From Okeania sp. SIO3I5 (GTDB taxonomy: Bacteria; Cyanobacteriota; Cyanobacteriia; Cyanobacteriales; Microcoleaceae): a DNA stretch of 64,000 nt. The translations under genes and the position numbers were made by a program. Under the pieces are notes generated by a model. That model searched no databases. It had not been told where the DNA came from and was given only the letters and a program-made list of their open reading frames with translations. Below, one piece after another: positions 55,648-64,000 of the stretch (positions are counted from its first letter, which is position 1; each line of letters opens with the position of its first letter). The DNA lies in the NCBI RefSeq assembly GCF_010672085.1, contig NZ_JAAHHT010000026.1, forward strand, positions 1 to 64,000. The letters run 5' to 3'.

Positions 55648-55790
55648 TGGGTCATTTCAGTTATCAGTTATCAGTTATCAGTTATCAGTTATCAGTGAAC
55701 CTCCGACTAAAATCAAAGACTTGAAATACTGAATAAATATTTTTTTCATCCCCTTAAAAGGGGAGGCTTTAGACCTCGTTTTTTGCTAAA
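55648..55790. repeat. Repeat element E (TTATCAG run plus CCCCTTAAAAGGGGAGG end)
   Basis: GGGTCATTTCAGTTATCAG, five more TTATCAG heptamers, AACCTCCGACTAAAATC and ATCCCCTTAAAAGGGGAGGC, then TTTAGACCTCGTTTTTTGC. It shares its ends with element B and with the sequence around the gatB start (13441-13500) and 63608-63725. Confidence 0.65.
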
Positions 55791-56140
55791 AGCTCATGCT
55801 TGCTTCATTTTTTAAAAAGCTGAGAGCTGACTGCTAATAGCTGAATGCTTACATAATTCCATTACACTAATTTTAAAAAATTAGTCTGATATTTTATCTT
55901 TTCTTTAGGATTAGCAAAAATTAAAAACTTGTTAATAATAATTATTTGAATAAATATTATTACATTATACTAAAATATTTTTGGTTTAGTCTGGAAATAA
56001 ATTAATATAACTAAAACTATAAGTATTTGTTAACAAATGTTGGCAAATATGGAACCAACTACTACTAAGTCTCAAAAAGCCTTGTTAAGCTGGTTTGAGC
56101 GTTGTCAACAAAGCCGTTAAGATTAGCAAATTCTCAAATT

Positions 56141-58693
56141 ATGCAAGAAGTACACCAAGAACAGACTTATACAGAAAAAGTCAAAATTCAAGTAGAAGAC
56201 GATCGCACAGGTACCAGTCTGGATACCATCAAACGAGCGATCGCCGACAACTTATATTATCTACAAGGCAAAAACCTAGAATCTGCCACTACCTATGACT
56301 ATTATATGGCCTTAGCCTATACAGTGCGCGATCGCTTGCTCCACCGTTATCTAAAAACCACCAAAACCTACTCCAATCAAAACGTCAAAACAGTATATTA
56401 TCTCTCAGCAGAATTTCTCATGGGTCGCCAACTAGCCAAAAACCTAGTTAACGTCGGTTGTTGGGAAGTAGCACGTCAAGCCTTAGAAGAATCATGTCTG
56501 CAACTCGATGACTTAATAGAAAAAGAACCAGAACCAGGTTTAGGCAACGGCGGTTTAGGTCGCCTCGCCGCCTGTTTCCTTGACTCCCTCGCCACCCTAG
56601 AAATTCCCGCAGTAGGCTACGGTATCCGTTATGAATTTGGCATTTTCAAACAACAAATTTATAACGGCTTCCAAGTCGAACAACCCGACAAATGGTTAAG
56701 TCTCGGCAACCCTTGGGAAATACCCCGCTATGAAGAACAAGTAGAAATTAAACTGGGTGGTTACACCGAAGCTTACACAGACAAACAAGGCAACTACCGT
56801 CTGAGGTGGGTACCTGCACGCACAGTCATCGGAATGCCTTATGATACTCTAGTACCAGGGTACAACACCAACACAGTTAATACCCTACGCCTCTGGAGTG
56901 CCAAAGCTAGTAATGAATTTGACCTGCAAATATTCGACTCTGGGGACTACAACCGCGCCGTCGAAGATAAAACTGTCTCTGAAAATATTTCCAAAGTTCT
57001 CTATCCCAATGACAACATCTTCCAAGGCAAAATGTTGCGGTTACAGCAGCAATATTTCTTTGTTAGCTGTTCTCTACAAGACATCATCCGCACTCACTTA
57101 TCTCGGAATCCCAATTTAGACAACCTCCACGAAAAAGCGGCTATTCAATTGAATGATACCCACCCCTCCATTGGCGTTGCAGAATTAATGCGACTCCTGA
57201 TAGACGAACATAATATGGATTGGGAACCAGCTTGGAATATTACCCAAAATACTTTTGGCTATACCAACCATACTCTGTTAGCAGAAGCTCTAGAACGCTG
57301 GCCAGTTAGTATGTTCGCTACTCTATTGCCACGACATCTTGAAATCATCTATGAAATTAATTTCCATTTCCTAGAGCAGGTTAAAAAACGTTATCCAGGG
57401 GATGATTCCCGTTTAGCACGGATGTCACTAATCGAAGAATTTCCCGAAAAGCGTGTACGGATGGCTCATTTAGCTTGTGTCGGCGCTCATGCTATTAATG
57501 GTGTGGCAGCATTGCATACTCAACTTTTGAAAACAGATGTCTTAAGAGATTTCTACGGACTTTTCCCGGAGAAATTTACCAATAAAACTAATGGCATTAC
57601 TCCCCGTCGTTGGTTGTTAATTAGTAACCCAAAGTTAGCATTATTAATTACAGAGAAAATTGGCAAAAATTGGATTAAGAATTTAGAGGAAATCAAACAG
57701 CTTGAGCGGTTTATTGATGACCCGGAATTTCGCCATAATTGGAATCAGATTAAGTATGAGAATAAACAAGATTTGGCTGCTTATATTAAGGAAAATATTG
57801 GAGTTGTAGTTAATCCTAATTCTTTGTTCGATATTCAGGTAAAAAGACTCCATGAATATAAGCGTCAACTGTTGAATGTGTTCCACATTATTACTCTTTA
57901 TAATCGGATTAAAGAAAATCCAGATACGGATATTTTGCACCGCACTTTTATTTTTGGAGCAAAGGCAGCACCAGGTTATTATATGGCAAAGTTAATTATT
58001 AAATTGATTAATGCTGTAGGGGAAATAGTGAATAATGACCAAGATGTGCGCGATCGCCTTAAGGTAGTTTTTATTCCTAATTTTTCAGTATCTCTTGGTC
58101 AGCGAATCTATCCTGCTGCGGATCTTTCTGAACAAATTTCTACTGCTGGAAAAGAAGCTTCTGGTACTGGAAATATGAAATTTTCTCTCAATGGTTCTTT
58201 AACTATTGGTACTCTGGATGGAGCAAATATTGAAATTCGCGAAGCTGTTGGTGCAGATAATTTCTTCTTATTTGGATTAACTGTTGAAGAAGTTAAAGCA
58301 TTAAAATATGAAGGATATAATCCTGAACAATACTATACTTATAACCAAGAATTACGACAGGTAATTGACCGTATTGCTTCTGGTTATTTTTCACCAGGTA
58401 ATCCAAGTTTATTTCATCCACTTATAGCATCTTTACTAGAAAAAGATGAATATATGTTATTGCCTGATTATCAATCTTATATTGATTGTCAGGAAAGAGT
58501 GAATGAAGCTTATCGCAACCCCGAACATTGGACTCGGATGTCAATTATTAATTCGATTAATATGGGTAGATTTTCTGCTGACCGTACTATCTGGGAATAT
58601 TGTCAGGAAATCTGGAATGTTGCACCTGTGAAAATTGATATGGAAGCATATAGTCAGGAAACAGCAGGTTTACAACGTTACTGTCAGATTTGA
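56141..58693 (+). CDS. glgP: Glycogen phosphorylase
   Basis: The 850-residue glycogen/starch/alpha-glucan phosphorylase has YYLSAEFLMGRQL, GLGNGGLGRLAACFLDSLATL, IQLNDTHPSIGVAELMRLLID, NGITPRRWL, IQVKRLHEYKRQLLN and the PLP-lysine segment EASGTGNMKFSLNGSLTIGTLDGANIEI. It releases glucose-1-phosphate from glycogen. The ATG at 56141 (MQEVHQEQTY) is preferred; an in-frame TTG at 56102 would add 13 residues of no clear family similarity. The length fits the family. No other glycogen gene is adjacent; the promoter is not evident. Confidence 0.95.
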   Translation: MQEVHQEQTYTEKVKIQVEDDRTGTSLDTIKRAIADNLYYLQGKNLESATTYDYYMALAYTVRDRLLHRYLKTTKTYSNQNVKTVYYLSAEFLMGRQLAKNLVNVGCWEVARQALEESCLQLDDLIEKEPEPGLGNGGLGRLAACFLDSLATLEIPAVGYGIRYEFGIFKQQIYNGFQVEQPDKWLSLGNPWEIPRYEEQVEIKLGGYTEAYTDKQGNYRLRWVPARTVIGMPYDTLVPGYNTNTVNTLRLWSAKASNEFDLQIFDSGDYNRAVEDKTVSENISKVLYPNDNIFQGKMLRLQQQYFFVSCSLQDIIRTHLSRNPNLDNLHEKAAIQLNDTHPSIGVAELMRLLIDEHNMDWEPAWNITQNTFGYTNHTLLAEALERWPVSMFATLLPRHLEIIYEINFHFLEQVKKRYPGDDSRLARMSLIEEFPEKRVRMAHLACVGAHAINGVAALHTQLLKTDVLRDFYGLFPEKFTNKTNGITPRRWLLISNPKLALLITEKIGKNWIKNLEEIKQLERFIDDPEFRHNWNQIKYENKQDLAAYIKENIGVVVNPNSLFDIQVKRLHEYKRQLLNVFHIITLYNRIKENPDTDILHRTFIFGAKAAPGYYMAKLIIKLINAVGEIVNNDQDVRDRLKVVFIPNFSVSLGQRIYPAADLSEQISTAGKEASGTGNMKFSLNGSLTIGTLDGANIEIREAVGADNFFLFGLTVEEVKALKYEGYNPEQYYTYNQELRQVIDRIASGYFSPGNPSLFHPLIASLLEKDEYMLLPDYQSYIDCQERVNEAYRNPEHWTRMSIINSINMGRFSADRTIWEYCQEIWNVAPVKIDMEAYSQETAGLQRYCQI

Positions 58694-59192
58694 TTGAGAG
58701 GGAACAGTCGTATGGTGAGCAAATAGGAGGGCTGTTTCATTCTCCCAAAAAGCAGAGTGTGGGAAGTGTGGGAGGTTTGGGGAGTAAGAAACTTCCAAAA
58801 AGTTGATTCAACACTTCCCCCTGTTTCCGCAGTTCCCCTCTCTAGTGATGCTTACAGCGCTTTTCAGATTGATGAAGCACATCGTCAGAACCAAAACCCT
58901 GTAGGGACCTTCCATGGAACGTCCCTACTGTGGTTTACTGAAATGAAAACTGCTGTAAAAAAAATAAAGCCAGAAAATAGGCTCAAATTATAGCTCAAAT
59001 TATAGATAGACAGAGGTTGAAAAAACAAAATTTACCAGAGCAAAGTCTTATGAACGGTTGCAGCTACAGAAGGATTAACTTGAATTACTGAGAAACTGCC
59101 AGCAATAAAAGGGTAATTAACAGCTTGGCAAAATCTATGATTATCTACTACAATCTATGATTATCTATATTTGATTTGATGCTACTAGGATT
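58694..59192. other. Spacer with nested palindromes
   Basis: A GTGTGGGAAGTGTGGGAGG microrepeat is at 58757-58777. The nested inverted repeat at 58852-58958 is listed separately. 59130-59165 has a direct repeat AATCTATGATTATCTA. No gene is present; open frames here follow the repeats. Confidence 0.55.
58852..58958. repeat. Inverted repeat carrying a nested GTAGGGAC palindrome
   Basis: Outer ends TTACAGCGCTTTTCAG and CTGAAATGAAAACTGCTGTAA match the family at 54290-54348. Inside lies the perfect-length 28-bp palindrome GTAGGGACCTTCCA/TGGAACGTCCCTAC (58901-58928). This suggests the small palindrome inserted into the larger one. Confidence 0.7.
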
Positions 59193-60022
59193 CATGCGCC
59201 GAGTTATACCCAAATAATCAACAAAAAACCTTGCTGGCTAAACACGCAGGTGTGGCTCGCCATGCCTGTAATTGGGGATTATGGCTAACTAGAAACATCC
59301 TTAATCACAATTCTAATAATCCCAATCAGAAGCTGAAATTTCCTACTACTATTGACCTGCATAAACTTCTAGTAGCAATGGTTAAACAAACATAACTATT
59401 GGTATTATGAAGTATCTTGAGTCTGCGCCTCAATATGCTTTGAAGTATTTATCCGTTGCGAGTAAGCGTTGCTTTAGTAAAGTGTCTGGTCAACCTAAAT
59501 TTAAGAAAAAAGGTAGAGACTATAGTTTTACTTGATTATGGTTCAATATCAATAGGTTTTAATCAGATCAAACTACCTCGAATTGGATGGATTAAAACCT
59601 ATGAAATATTACCAGATAATGTAACTCCTAAATCTGTAACTATTAACAGGAAAGCTGATAGATGGTTTATTAGTTTCAAAATAGATGCAGAAACTCAAAT
59701 TACTGAAAAATCAGTAGATGTAGTTGGTGTAGATTTAGGCATAAAATCTTTAGCAACATTATCCACTGGCCAAGTATTTCCTGGTGCTAAATCTTATAGA
59801 AAGTTAGAAGCTAAACTTTCCCGGTTGCAATACTTGAACCGAAATAAAGTCAAGTTTTCTAATAACTGGAAAAAAGCTCAACTTAAGATAGCTCGAGTGC
59901 ATAGCCAAATAGCCAACATCAGAAAAGATACATTGCATAAACTTACTACAACAGCCGGCTAAAAACCACAGCCAAATAGTAATAGAAGACCTAAATGTAT
60001 CAGGAATGATGGCAAATCATAA

Positions 60023-60050
60023 GTAGGGGCGAATGGCCATTCGCCCCTAC
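60023..60050. repeat. 28-bp GTAGGGGC palindrome inserted in tnpB
   Basis: GTAGGGGCGAATGG and CCATTCGCCCCTAC form a perfect 28-base palindrome. It interrupts the TnpB codons between HK and LAVADMG, so the insertion of this family is directly visible. Confidence 0.88.
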
Positions 60051-60140
60051 TGGCAGTTGCTGATATGGGTTTTTACGAGTTCAGAAGACAGTTAGAGTAC
60101 AAATGTAAGTTATATGGTTCTGAGCTAATCATTATTGATA

Positions 60141-60318
60141 TAGAATCCGGTTATATAGTATATGTTCATTATTAAATCGGACAATCGGACCATCTCCCCC
60201 AACAATACACTCTTGTATTCAACCGGATTTGATATTACTCCTTACTCCTTACTCATTACTCATTACTCATTACTCATTACTCCTCAGTAATACGATAACT
60301 AATTACCCGGATTCTATA
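60141..60318. mobile_element. 178-bp MITE-like element with TGATA target duplication, inserted in tnpB
   Basis: Terminal inverted repeats TAGAATCCGG...CCGGATTCTA flank a non-coding core with a TACTCAT heptamer run. TGATA is present just before (60136-60140) and just after (60319-60323). Removing the element and one TGATA rejoins the TnpB codons for LIIIDRWFPSSK. Confidence 0.82.
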
Positions 60319-60532
60319 TGATAGATGGTTTCCTAGCTCTAAGACTTGCAGTAGGTGTGGAGCTGTTAAAGAGTCTCTGTTGTTATCAGAGCGCGTTTTC
60401 AATTGTGAACACTGCAATTTTAGCTGTGATAGCTCCGCAACTAAGCGCGCGAACGAGACTTGAATGCAGCGTTAAATTTAGCTATGGCGGGCAGTTCGTC
60501 CGTGACAGACTGTGGACTGGGTAACGCCGACG

Positions 60533-60560
60533 GTAGGGACGTTGCATGCAACGTCCGTAC
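60533..60560. repeat. 28-bp GTAGGGACG palindrome
   Basis: GTAGGGACGTTGCA and TGCAACGTCCGTAC form a near-perfect palindrome directly after the TnpB relic; it belongs to the 28-bp family. Confidence 0.8.
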
Positions 60561-61202
60561 AGCAGGAAGAGAACAGATTGTAAGCAAGAAAATCATAGAT
60601 TTATATAGATAATCGTAGGTTTCTAAGAACGGAGGAAAATCCTTACCAACTTTTTGCGGTTTAGTAAAGAAAAGATCGTAGTTGCACCGAGAAACAATGG
60701 TACATTAGCTTGCTTTTTCAAAAGTGATAAAGTATCCTTGACATACTCCCGACGTTGCCCTTACGGGAAAACACGGGATTCTTCAGTCTGGGAAAGCCAG
60801 ACCGCTGCGCATGACAGAGGTGATGTCCTCCCCCTGTGTTGACATTGATAATAACAAAATGCTCCTAAAAGTGTCAAGGGCATATGAACGTTTAGCTTAT
60901 GAAGGTATCCGAATCCGGGTCCAGGCTTTCATCCCGACGCTCCCCCTCCCCCCTATGCACGGGGGGTTAGGGGGGATGGAGAGCGCGGGACTTCCCGCCA
61001 GGAAAGTTAAAATTCATCATTTTTTCCTTCATGCTAAACTTAAAGTTCACCTAACAACTTTAACACTTTATTTTGCTTGAGCAATACTTTTACCTTTTAT
61101 TTTTATAGCCTAACTCCTTGATAGAAATAGATTGAGTTGATATTTAAAATTGGTCTTGAAAACTGGATTTGGTATTACAAAAACAACTTCTGACTTCTAA
61201 CT
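60561..61202. other. Spacer containing IS605-like end block
   Basis: 60738-61010 carries TTGACATACTCCCGACGTTG, AAACACGGGATTCTTCAGTC, GACCGCTGCGCATGACAGAG and GATGTCCTCCCCCTGTGTTG, then CGACGCTCCCCCTCCCCCC and AGCGCGGGACTTCCCGCC, i.e. the reverse of the block at 53870-54235. It is probably the right end of the TnpB element. Nothing else is recognised; the short open frames are not genes. Confidence 0.55.
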
Positions 61203-62003
61203 TTATTGACTTGGCTGCCGAAACTGATAAATATCCTTAATCACCTGCACCCAACTATCAGTAACACCCTCAAGTATCCGATCGCCTTTTTCCTTAGTCG
61301 CCACCTTAGCATCACCCAAAACACCACTACGACTCAACTCTCGTGTCAACCAAGTAAAAGGCAAATTTCCCTCCATACTCAACATACTATCTTCTGGCAA
61401 ACCTTGGGGATATTCGCACACCGCCTTATCCATCCTCACCACATCCGGCAACATGGATAGCATCACGCTAGTTTCAGCATCTCCAGCATGAATTCCTAAT
61501 TCCAATTCCTTCTGCGTCAACAATTCCTCACAAGGATTAGGTACGCGCCAAGCAAAGAGCGGAAATAGTAAAAAATCCTCATATTTTTGGTGCAAGTCTC
61601 GCGCCACAATCTCAAGAACTTGAGGCTGCCCACCGTGGGCGTTTAAAAATACCAACTTGCGGAATCCAGAGCGATAGATACTTTCTCCTATTTCTGTCAA
61701 AACAGCCATCAAAGTCTGGGCACTAAGAGTAATAGTGCCAGGAAAATGCCAATGCTCGTTAGATTTGCCGTAATATTGGGTAGGCAAAGCGTAGGCCGGG
61801 ATATTCCGGTCTAATTTAGCCAGTGCTTTACCAGTGGCATAAGTAGCGATCGCTGAATCAACTATTAAGGGCAAATGAGGTCCGTGTTGTTCAATGGAAC
61901 CTACTGGTTGAATAATTACTACATTTTCTTGATCTGGCATTGTCTCAATATCTTGCCAGGTCAGATAGGGAAAAAATCTATCTGGTGGGATAAAATTGTG
62001 CAT
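61203..62003 (-). CDS. Creatininase-family amidohydrolase
   Basis: The 266-residue protein has VVIIQPVGSIEQHGPHLPLIVDSAIA (metal ligands Glu, His and Asp), YGKSNEHWHFPGTITL, LVFLNAHGGQPQVLEIVARDL and GIHAGDAETSVMLSM (His/Glu ligands). All are features of the creatininase/creatinine amidohydrolase superfamily, with two metal ions. Cyanobacterial members are widespread; substrates are small cyclic or linear amides and are not predictable. Length is normal. The gene is eight bases downstream of a small DNA-binding-like gene in the same direction, so they likely form an operon. Confidence 0.9.
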   Translation of the reverse strand: MHNFIPPDRFFPYLTWQDIETMPDQENVVIIQPVGSIEQHGPHLPLIVDSAIATYATGKALAKLDRNIPAYALPTQYYGKSNEHWHFPGTITLSAQTLMAVLTEIGESIYRSGFRKLVFLNAHGGQPQVLEIVARDLHQKYEDFLLFPLFAWRVPNPCEELLTQKELELGIHAGDAETSVMLSMLPDVVRMDKAVCEYPQGLPEDSMLSMEGNLPFTWLTRELSRSGVLGDAKVATKEKGDRILEGVTDSWVQVIKDIYQFRQPSQ

Positions 62004-62011
62004 TTTCCTTC

Positions 62012-62548
62012 CTACGCTATGCGAATCAACTGTTCAACCTTTTCTTTATCACTTTTTCTAATACCATCTTCATATAGTTCCCACATACTGTTCACTCGTT
62101 CTACATTACCATCAAAATCATAGACTGTTACTGCGGCTAAGGTCTCAATCCAAACTGTTGCTCCACAACTATGAGGTTTTTCTGGTCGATAAACTATCCG
62201 ACAAGGACCATGAATGTCTATTTCGTGACCTGTTGCTAAATTTTTAGAACCTTGTTTAACAGAAGCCACTTTTTTCTCTGTATTTCCATTTGTTTGATTA
62301 TCCCTGAGATTATTTCTATTCACATGAACAGTCTTTTTGCCACAGTGCTGACGGGAACGCCAACGAGGTTTAGGGCCGCGCTTTTTACTTGAGATAATTG
62401 GCATTCCGTCAAAAAGAGGTATCACCCAAGTCTTACCGTTAATTTTAGAAGCACCCATAATGCGACCTTCTTTGAGTAAGACTCGGACTCGTTGAGCTGA
62501 AATTCCTAATAGAGTTGCGGCTTCAGTTGTTCCTGCAAATGGAAACAT
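62012..62548 (-). CDS. HTH (excisionase/MerR-like) protein upstream of creatininase gene
   Basis: The 178-residue N-terminus has FAGTTEAATLLGISAQRVRVLLKEGRIMGASKINGKTWVIP (about residues 4-45), the helix-turn-helix of excisionase-like DNA-binding proteins. A basic stretch SKKRGPKPRWRSRQHCGKK follows. The C-terminal part (about 105-178) with GHEIDIHGPCRIVYRPEKPH and WIETLAAVTVYDFDGNVERV is of unknown fold; WELYEDGIRKSDKEK near the end is well ordered. It may regulate the creatininase gene, whose start is eight bases beyond its stop, or be an unrelated DNA-binding protein. The start ATG has no strong ribosome site. Confidence 0.7.
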   Translation of the reverse strand: MFPFAGTTEAATLLGISAQRVRVLLKEGRIMGASKINGKTWVIPLFDGMPIISSKKRGPKPRWRSRQHCGKKTVHVNRNNLRDNQTNGNTEKKVASVKQGSKNLATGHEIDIHGPCRIVYRPEKPHSCGATVWIETLAAVTVYDFDGNVERVNSMWELYEDGIRKSDKEKVEQLIRIA

Positions 62549-62689
62549 AGTTTTTTTACTGTTTTATAAAACTGATACAAGGCGTCACATAAAGTGACAA
62601 TCTGGTGTTTACTTTCTGCTGACCGTTCTTCTTAACCTATGATTATTTATATAAAATGGAATAAATATAGCCTGTTCTATTCCTGCTTC

Positions 62690-62930
62690 AAACTGGCAAC
62701 GTCGGCGTTATCCAGCTCCTCTGGCACACGCGGGCGAACTGCCCGTAGCTAAATTTAACGCTCTTATCAAGTCTCGATTGCAGCTAAAATTGCAGTATTC
62801 GCAATTTGATTGCGCGCTCTGATCAAAACAGAGACTCGCGATTCAGTTCCACAGTTAGAGCAAGTTTTAGAGCGAGTTACCATTTATCCACAACAACCAG
62901 CTAAGTTCTAAGATTTAATAGCATATATTA
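62690..62930 (-). pseudogene. Second TnpB C-terminal relic (opposite orientation)
   Basis: In shifting frames the minus strand reads DKW.TRSKTCSNCGTES, then LIRAR/SERA.., CEYCNFSCN, RDLIRALNLATGSSPACAR. This matches the zinc-finger end of the tnpB relic at 60310-60530, including the NLA..GSS tail and the GTAACGCCGACG-like end. Everything before the zinc finger is missing. Confidence 0.72.
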
Positions 62931-64000
62931 GTCTTTTAGATTTAAACATAAATATAATAGCATTAAACTTCTCATTTTCACAGAAGTCAAAATGTTTCCA
63001 TACAATTATTGATTTTTTTAAAATTAAAAATAGAAAACAAAGCTATATTTTTCTATACGCAATAGTAGATTATCAAACTCCCTGAAAAACAAAAGTGTAC
63101 CTCACTATCTAGGCAAAGTGCTCTCGCTCAAAAGCAAACAAGTCTCTTGAATTGCTCACAAAAATATCTCATTATCTCTGACTTAGGAATCAGCTCTTAT
63201 GAGGTTGAATAGTTATAAATAAATAAAATAATAGGTAATATATCCAGAAGGCAATAGAGAGAGAGTGAGGAGAAAATTTTTTGATAATTAATTAAGCGAA
63301 CTTAATGTCAGTTGTCACAGATTTACCCTAGACATTCAATACAGCGCCTCTAAAATTTCAACAGTTTTTAGTTAAAATTGATTATTCTAAAATTTGTCAA
63401 AATTAGCTTCTGATAATATGTACTGGCCAACCGATATTATTGAATTTTTAGCACTCCCTTTCTCTAGCACTAGACTTGCCAATAAAAACTGTTATTAATA
63501 ATGCAATTTTGGTAAAGGCTTTAAATTACTATTCAAACTTATATCCTAAGTCGTGTAGAAAAAATTAGGAATATTTATAATATGTAGATTAAAACTCGAA
63601 AAATCTAGTGGGTCATTTCACTGCTCAGTTATCAGTACCTCCTGGAATAGAGAGGCTACGAAAATACTAAATCGAAGATTTTTTTCATCCCCTTAAAAGG
63701 GCAGGCTATCGACCTGATTTTCTGGTCAATTAAACGAACTGAGTAAATAATTTATCCTATACCCTAAACATTTTTCTTTCCCCCTACCCCATGAAAAAAA
63801 TTGACACAATAGCAATCCTCATAGGGTAAAAACTCTTGAAAATTAGGAGATAATGTCAATTTAACTAGAAGGATAAGTTGTGCATAAAGGAAATCAAGAT
63901 TACCTACTCAAATATTATTGGCCTTATGACTTAGTAAGATTTTTTTTGCACAATTGATAAATTTCAGTATATATTATTAATAATCCAAACAATTTTCACT
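62931..64000. other. AT-rich end region without a supportable gene
   Basis: Nothing coding is recognised over about 1 kb. 63608-63725 is a copy of element E (GGGTCATTTCACTGCTCAG, ACCTCCTGGAATAGAGAGG, ATCCCCTTAAAAGGGCAGGC). 63060-63067 has ACGCAATAG resembling the unit start of the 76-bp repeat family. The right edge may be upstream of a gene outside the window. Confidence 0.5.

Larger units (their letters stand above)
54536..56140. other. Long spacer with gene relics and repeats
   Basis: 54536-55100 is AT-rich with a CTTCTGC heptamer run (TTCTGCCTTCTGCCTTCTGC, 54892-54911) and an AACATGATAT direct repeat. The Hcp relic follows at 55110-55390. 55391-55640 has AAAGTTAAAAGTTAAAAGT heptamers and CATTCAGCAGTCAGC. 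Element E follows at 55648-55790. A 23-codon open frame (MEPTTTKSQKALLSWFERCQ, 56050-56121) overlaps the glgP upstream region; it may be a leader peptide or chance. Confidence 0.55.
59193..60530 (+). pseudogene. TnpB (IS200/IS605-family) pseudogene pierced by two small elements
   Basis: The recognisable TnpB parts, in order, are LYPNNQQKTLLAKHAGVARHACNWGLWLTR (N-terminus), YALKYLSVASKRCFSKVSGQPKFKKKGRDYSF, RADRWFISFKID-type text and VVGVDLGIKSLATLS, with the first RuvC Asp. Then come KLEAKLSRLQYLNRN, IVIEDLNVSGMMANHK (RuvC Glu), ADMGFYEFRRQLEYK and the zinc finger PSSKTCSRCGAVKESLLLSE...CEHCNF. Several stops and frameshifts occur. After ANHK a 28-bp palindrome is inserted (60023-60050), and after LIIID a 178-bp element (60141-60318). 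TnpB proteins are RNA-guided nucleases; this one is dead. No tnpA is next to it. Confidence 0.85.

Noticed and set aside
56050-56121. 23-codon open frame MEPTTTKSQKALLSWFERCQ ahead of glgP
   Set aside because: It has no clear ribosome site and could be chance; a leader peptide is possible but unsupported.

Overview
The window is a low-GC, gene-sparse stretch of a cyanobacterial chromosome. Carboxysome genes (ccmN, ccmO), HIP1-type GCGATCGC octamers, a PII protein with the cyanobacterial RYRGSEY T-loop, and many heptanucleotide repeats (TTATCAG, CAAAAGT, TACTCCT types) all point to cyanobacteria. The low coding density and the large number of small palindromes and long tandem arrays suggest a filamentous, non-heterocystous marine type such as Trichodesmium or Okeania. 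That last placement is inference.

Layout. 1-2.9 kb: the end of ccmN, a kinase gene split at its P-loop by a small repeat element, then ccmO. 2.9-4 kb: a 76-bp tandem array bounded by inverted repeats. 4-6.5 kb: a PhoX-type phosphatase with a clear Pho box upstream. 7-16.5 kb: a secreted hypothetical protein, a TVP38/DedA-like membrane protein, gatB, an SRPBCC protein, a broken oxygenase-like gene and repeat-rich spacers. 16.5-20.3 kb: a three-gene operon of a coiled-coil protein, a large BON/OmpA membrane protein and a Rab-like small GTPase. 21-33 kb: a PAS histidine kinase, a thioredoxin-like protein, a membrane-anchored GHL10-type glycosidase, a membrane GTPase, and a Ser/Thr kinase fused to a LivJ-type binding domain; 294-bp, 161-bp and 67/76-bp tandem arrays lie between them.

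33.5-37.2 kb holds small genes: a one-helix membrane protein, a short DNA-binding-like protein with palindromic operator candidates upstream, a toxin-antitoxin-like pair whose toxin lacks a normal start codon, a DUF29 gene, and two overlapping short genes. mnmG follows at 37.4-39.4 kb.

39.6-50.3 kb is a defence island. It contains two paralogous DNA methyltransferase-nuclease fusions (one with two nonsense codons, one intact, with unrelated central regions), a wrecked adenine methyltransferase whose 5' end is duplicated and scattered, a HipA-like kinase gene overlapping a HIRAN gene, and an AAA ATPase plus DUF4435/TOPRIM pair matching the AriA/AriB layout of PARIS anti-phage systems. A decayed second copy of the ATPase 5' end lies just upstream. 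Duplicated flank sequences at both ends of the island suggest growth by recombination between repeats.

50.3-64 kb: repeat elements, glnB divergent from the acetolactate synthase gene, gene relics (GTPase, hybrid-cluster protein), glgP, a TnpB pseudogene pierced by two small elements (one with a visible target duplication), a creatininase-family gene with a small DNA-binding-like partner, and a second TnpB relic. No tRNA, rRNA or CRISPR array was recognised.
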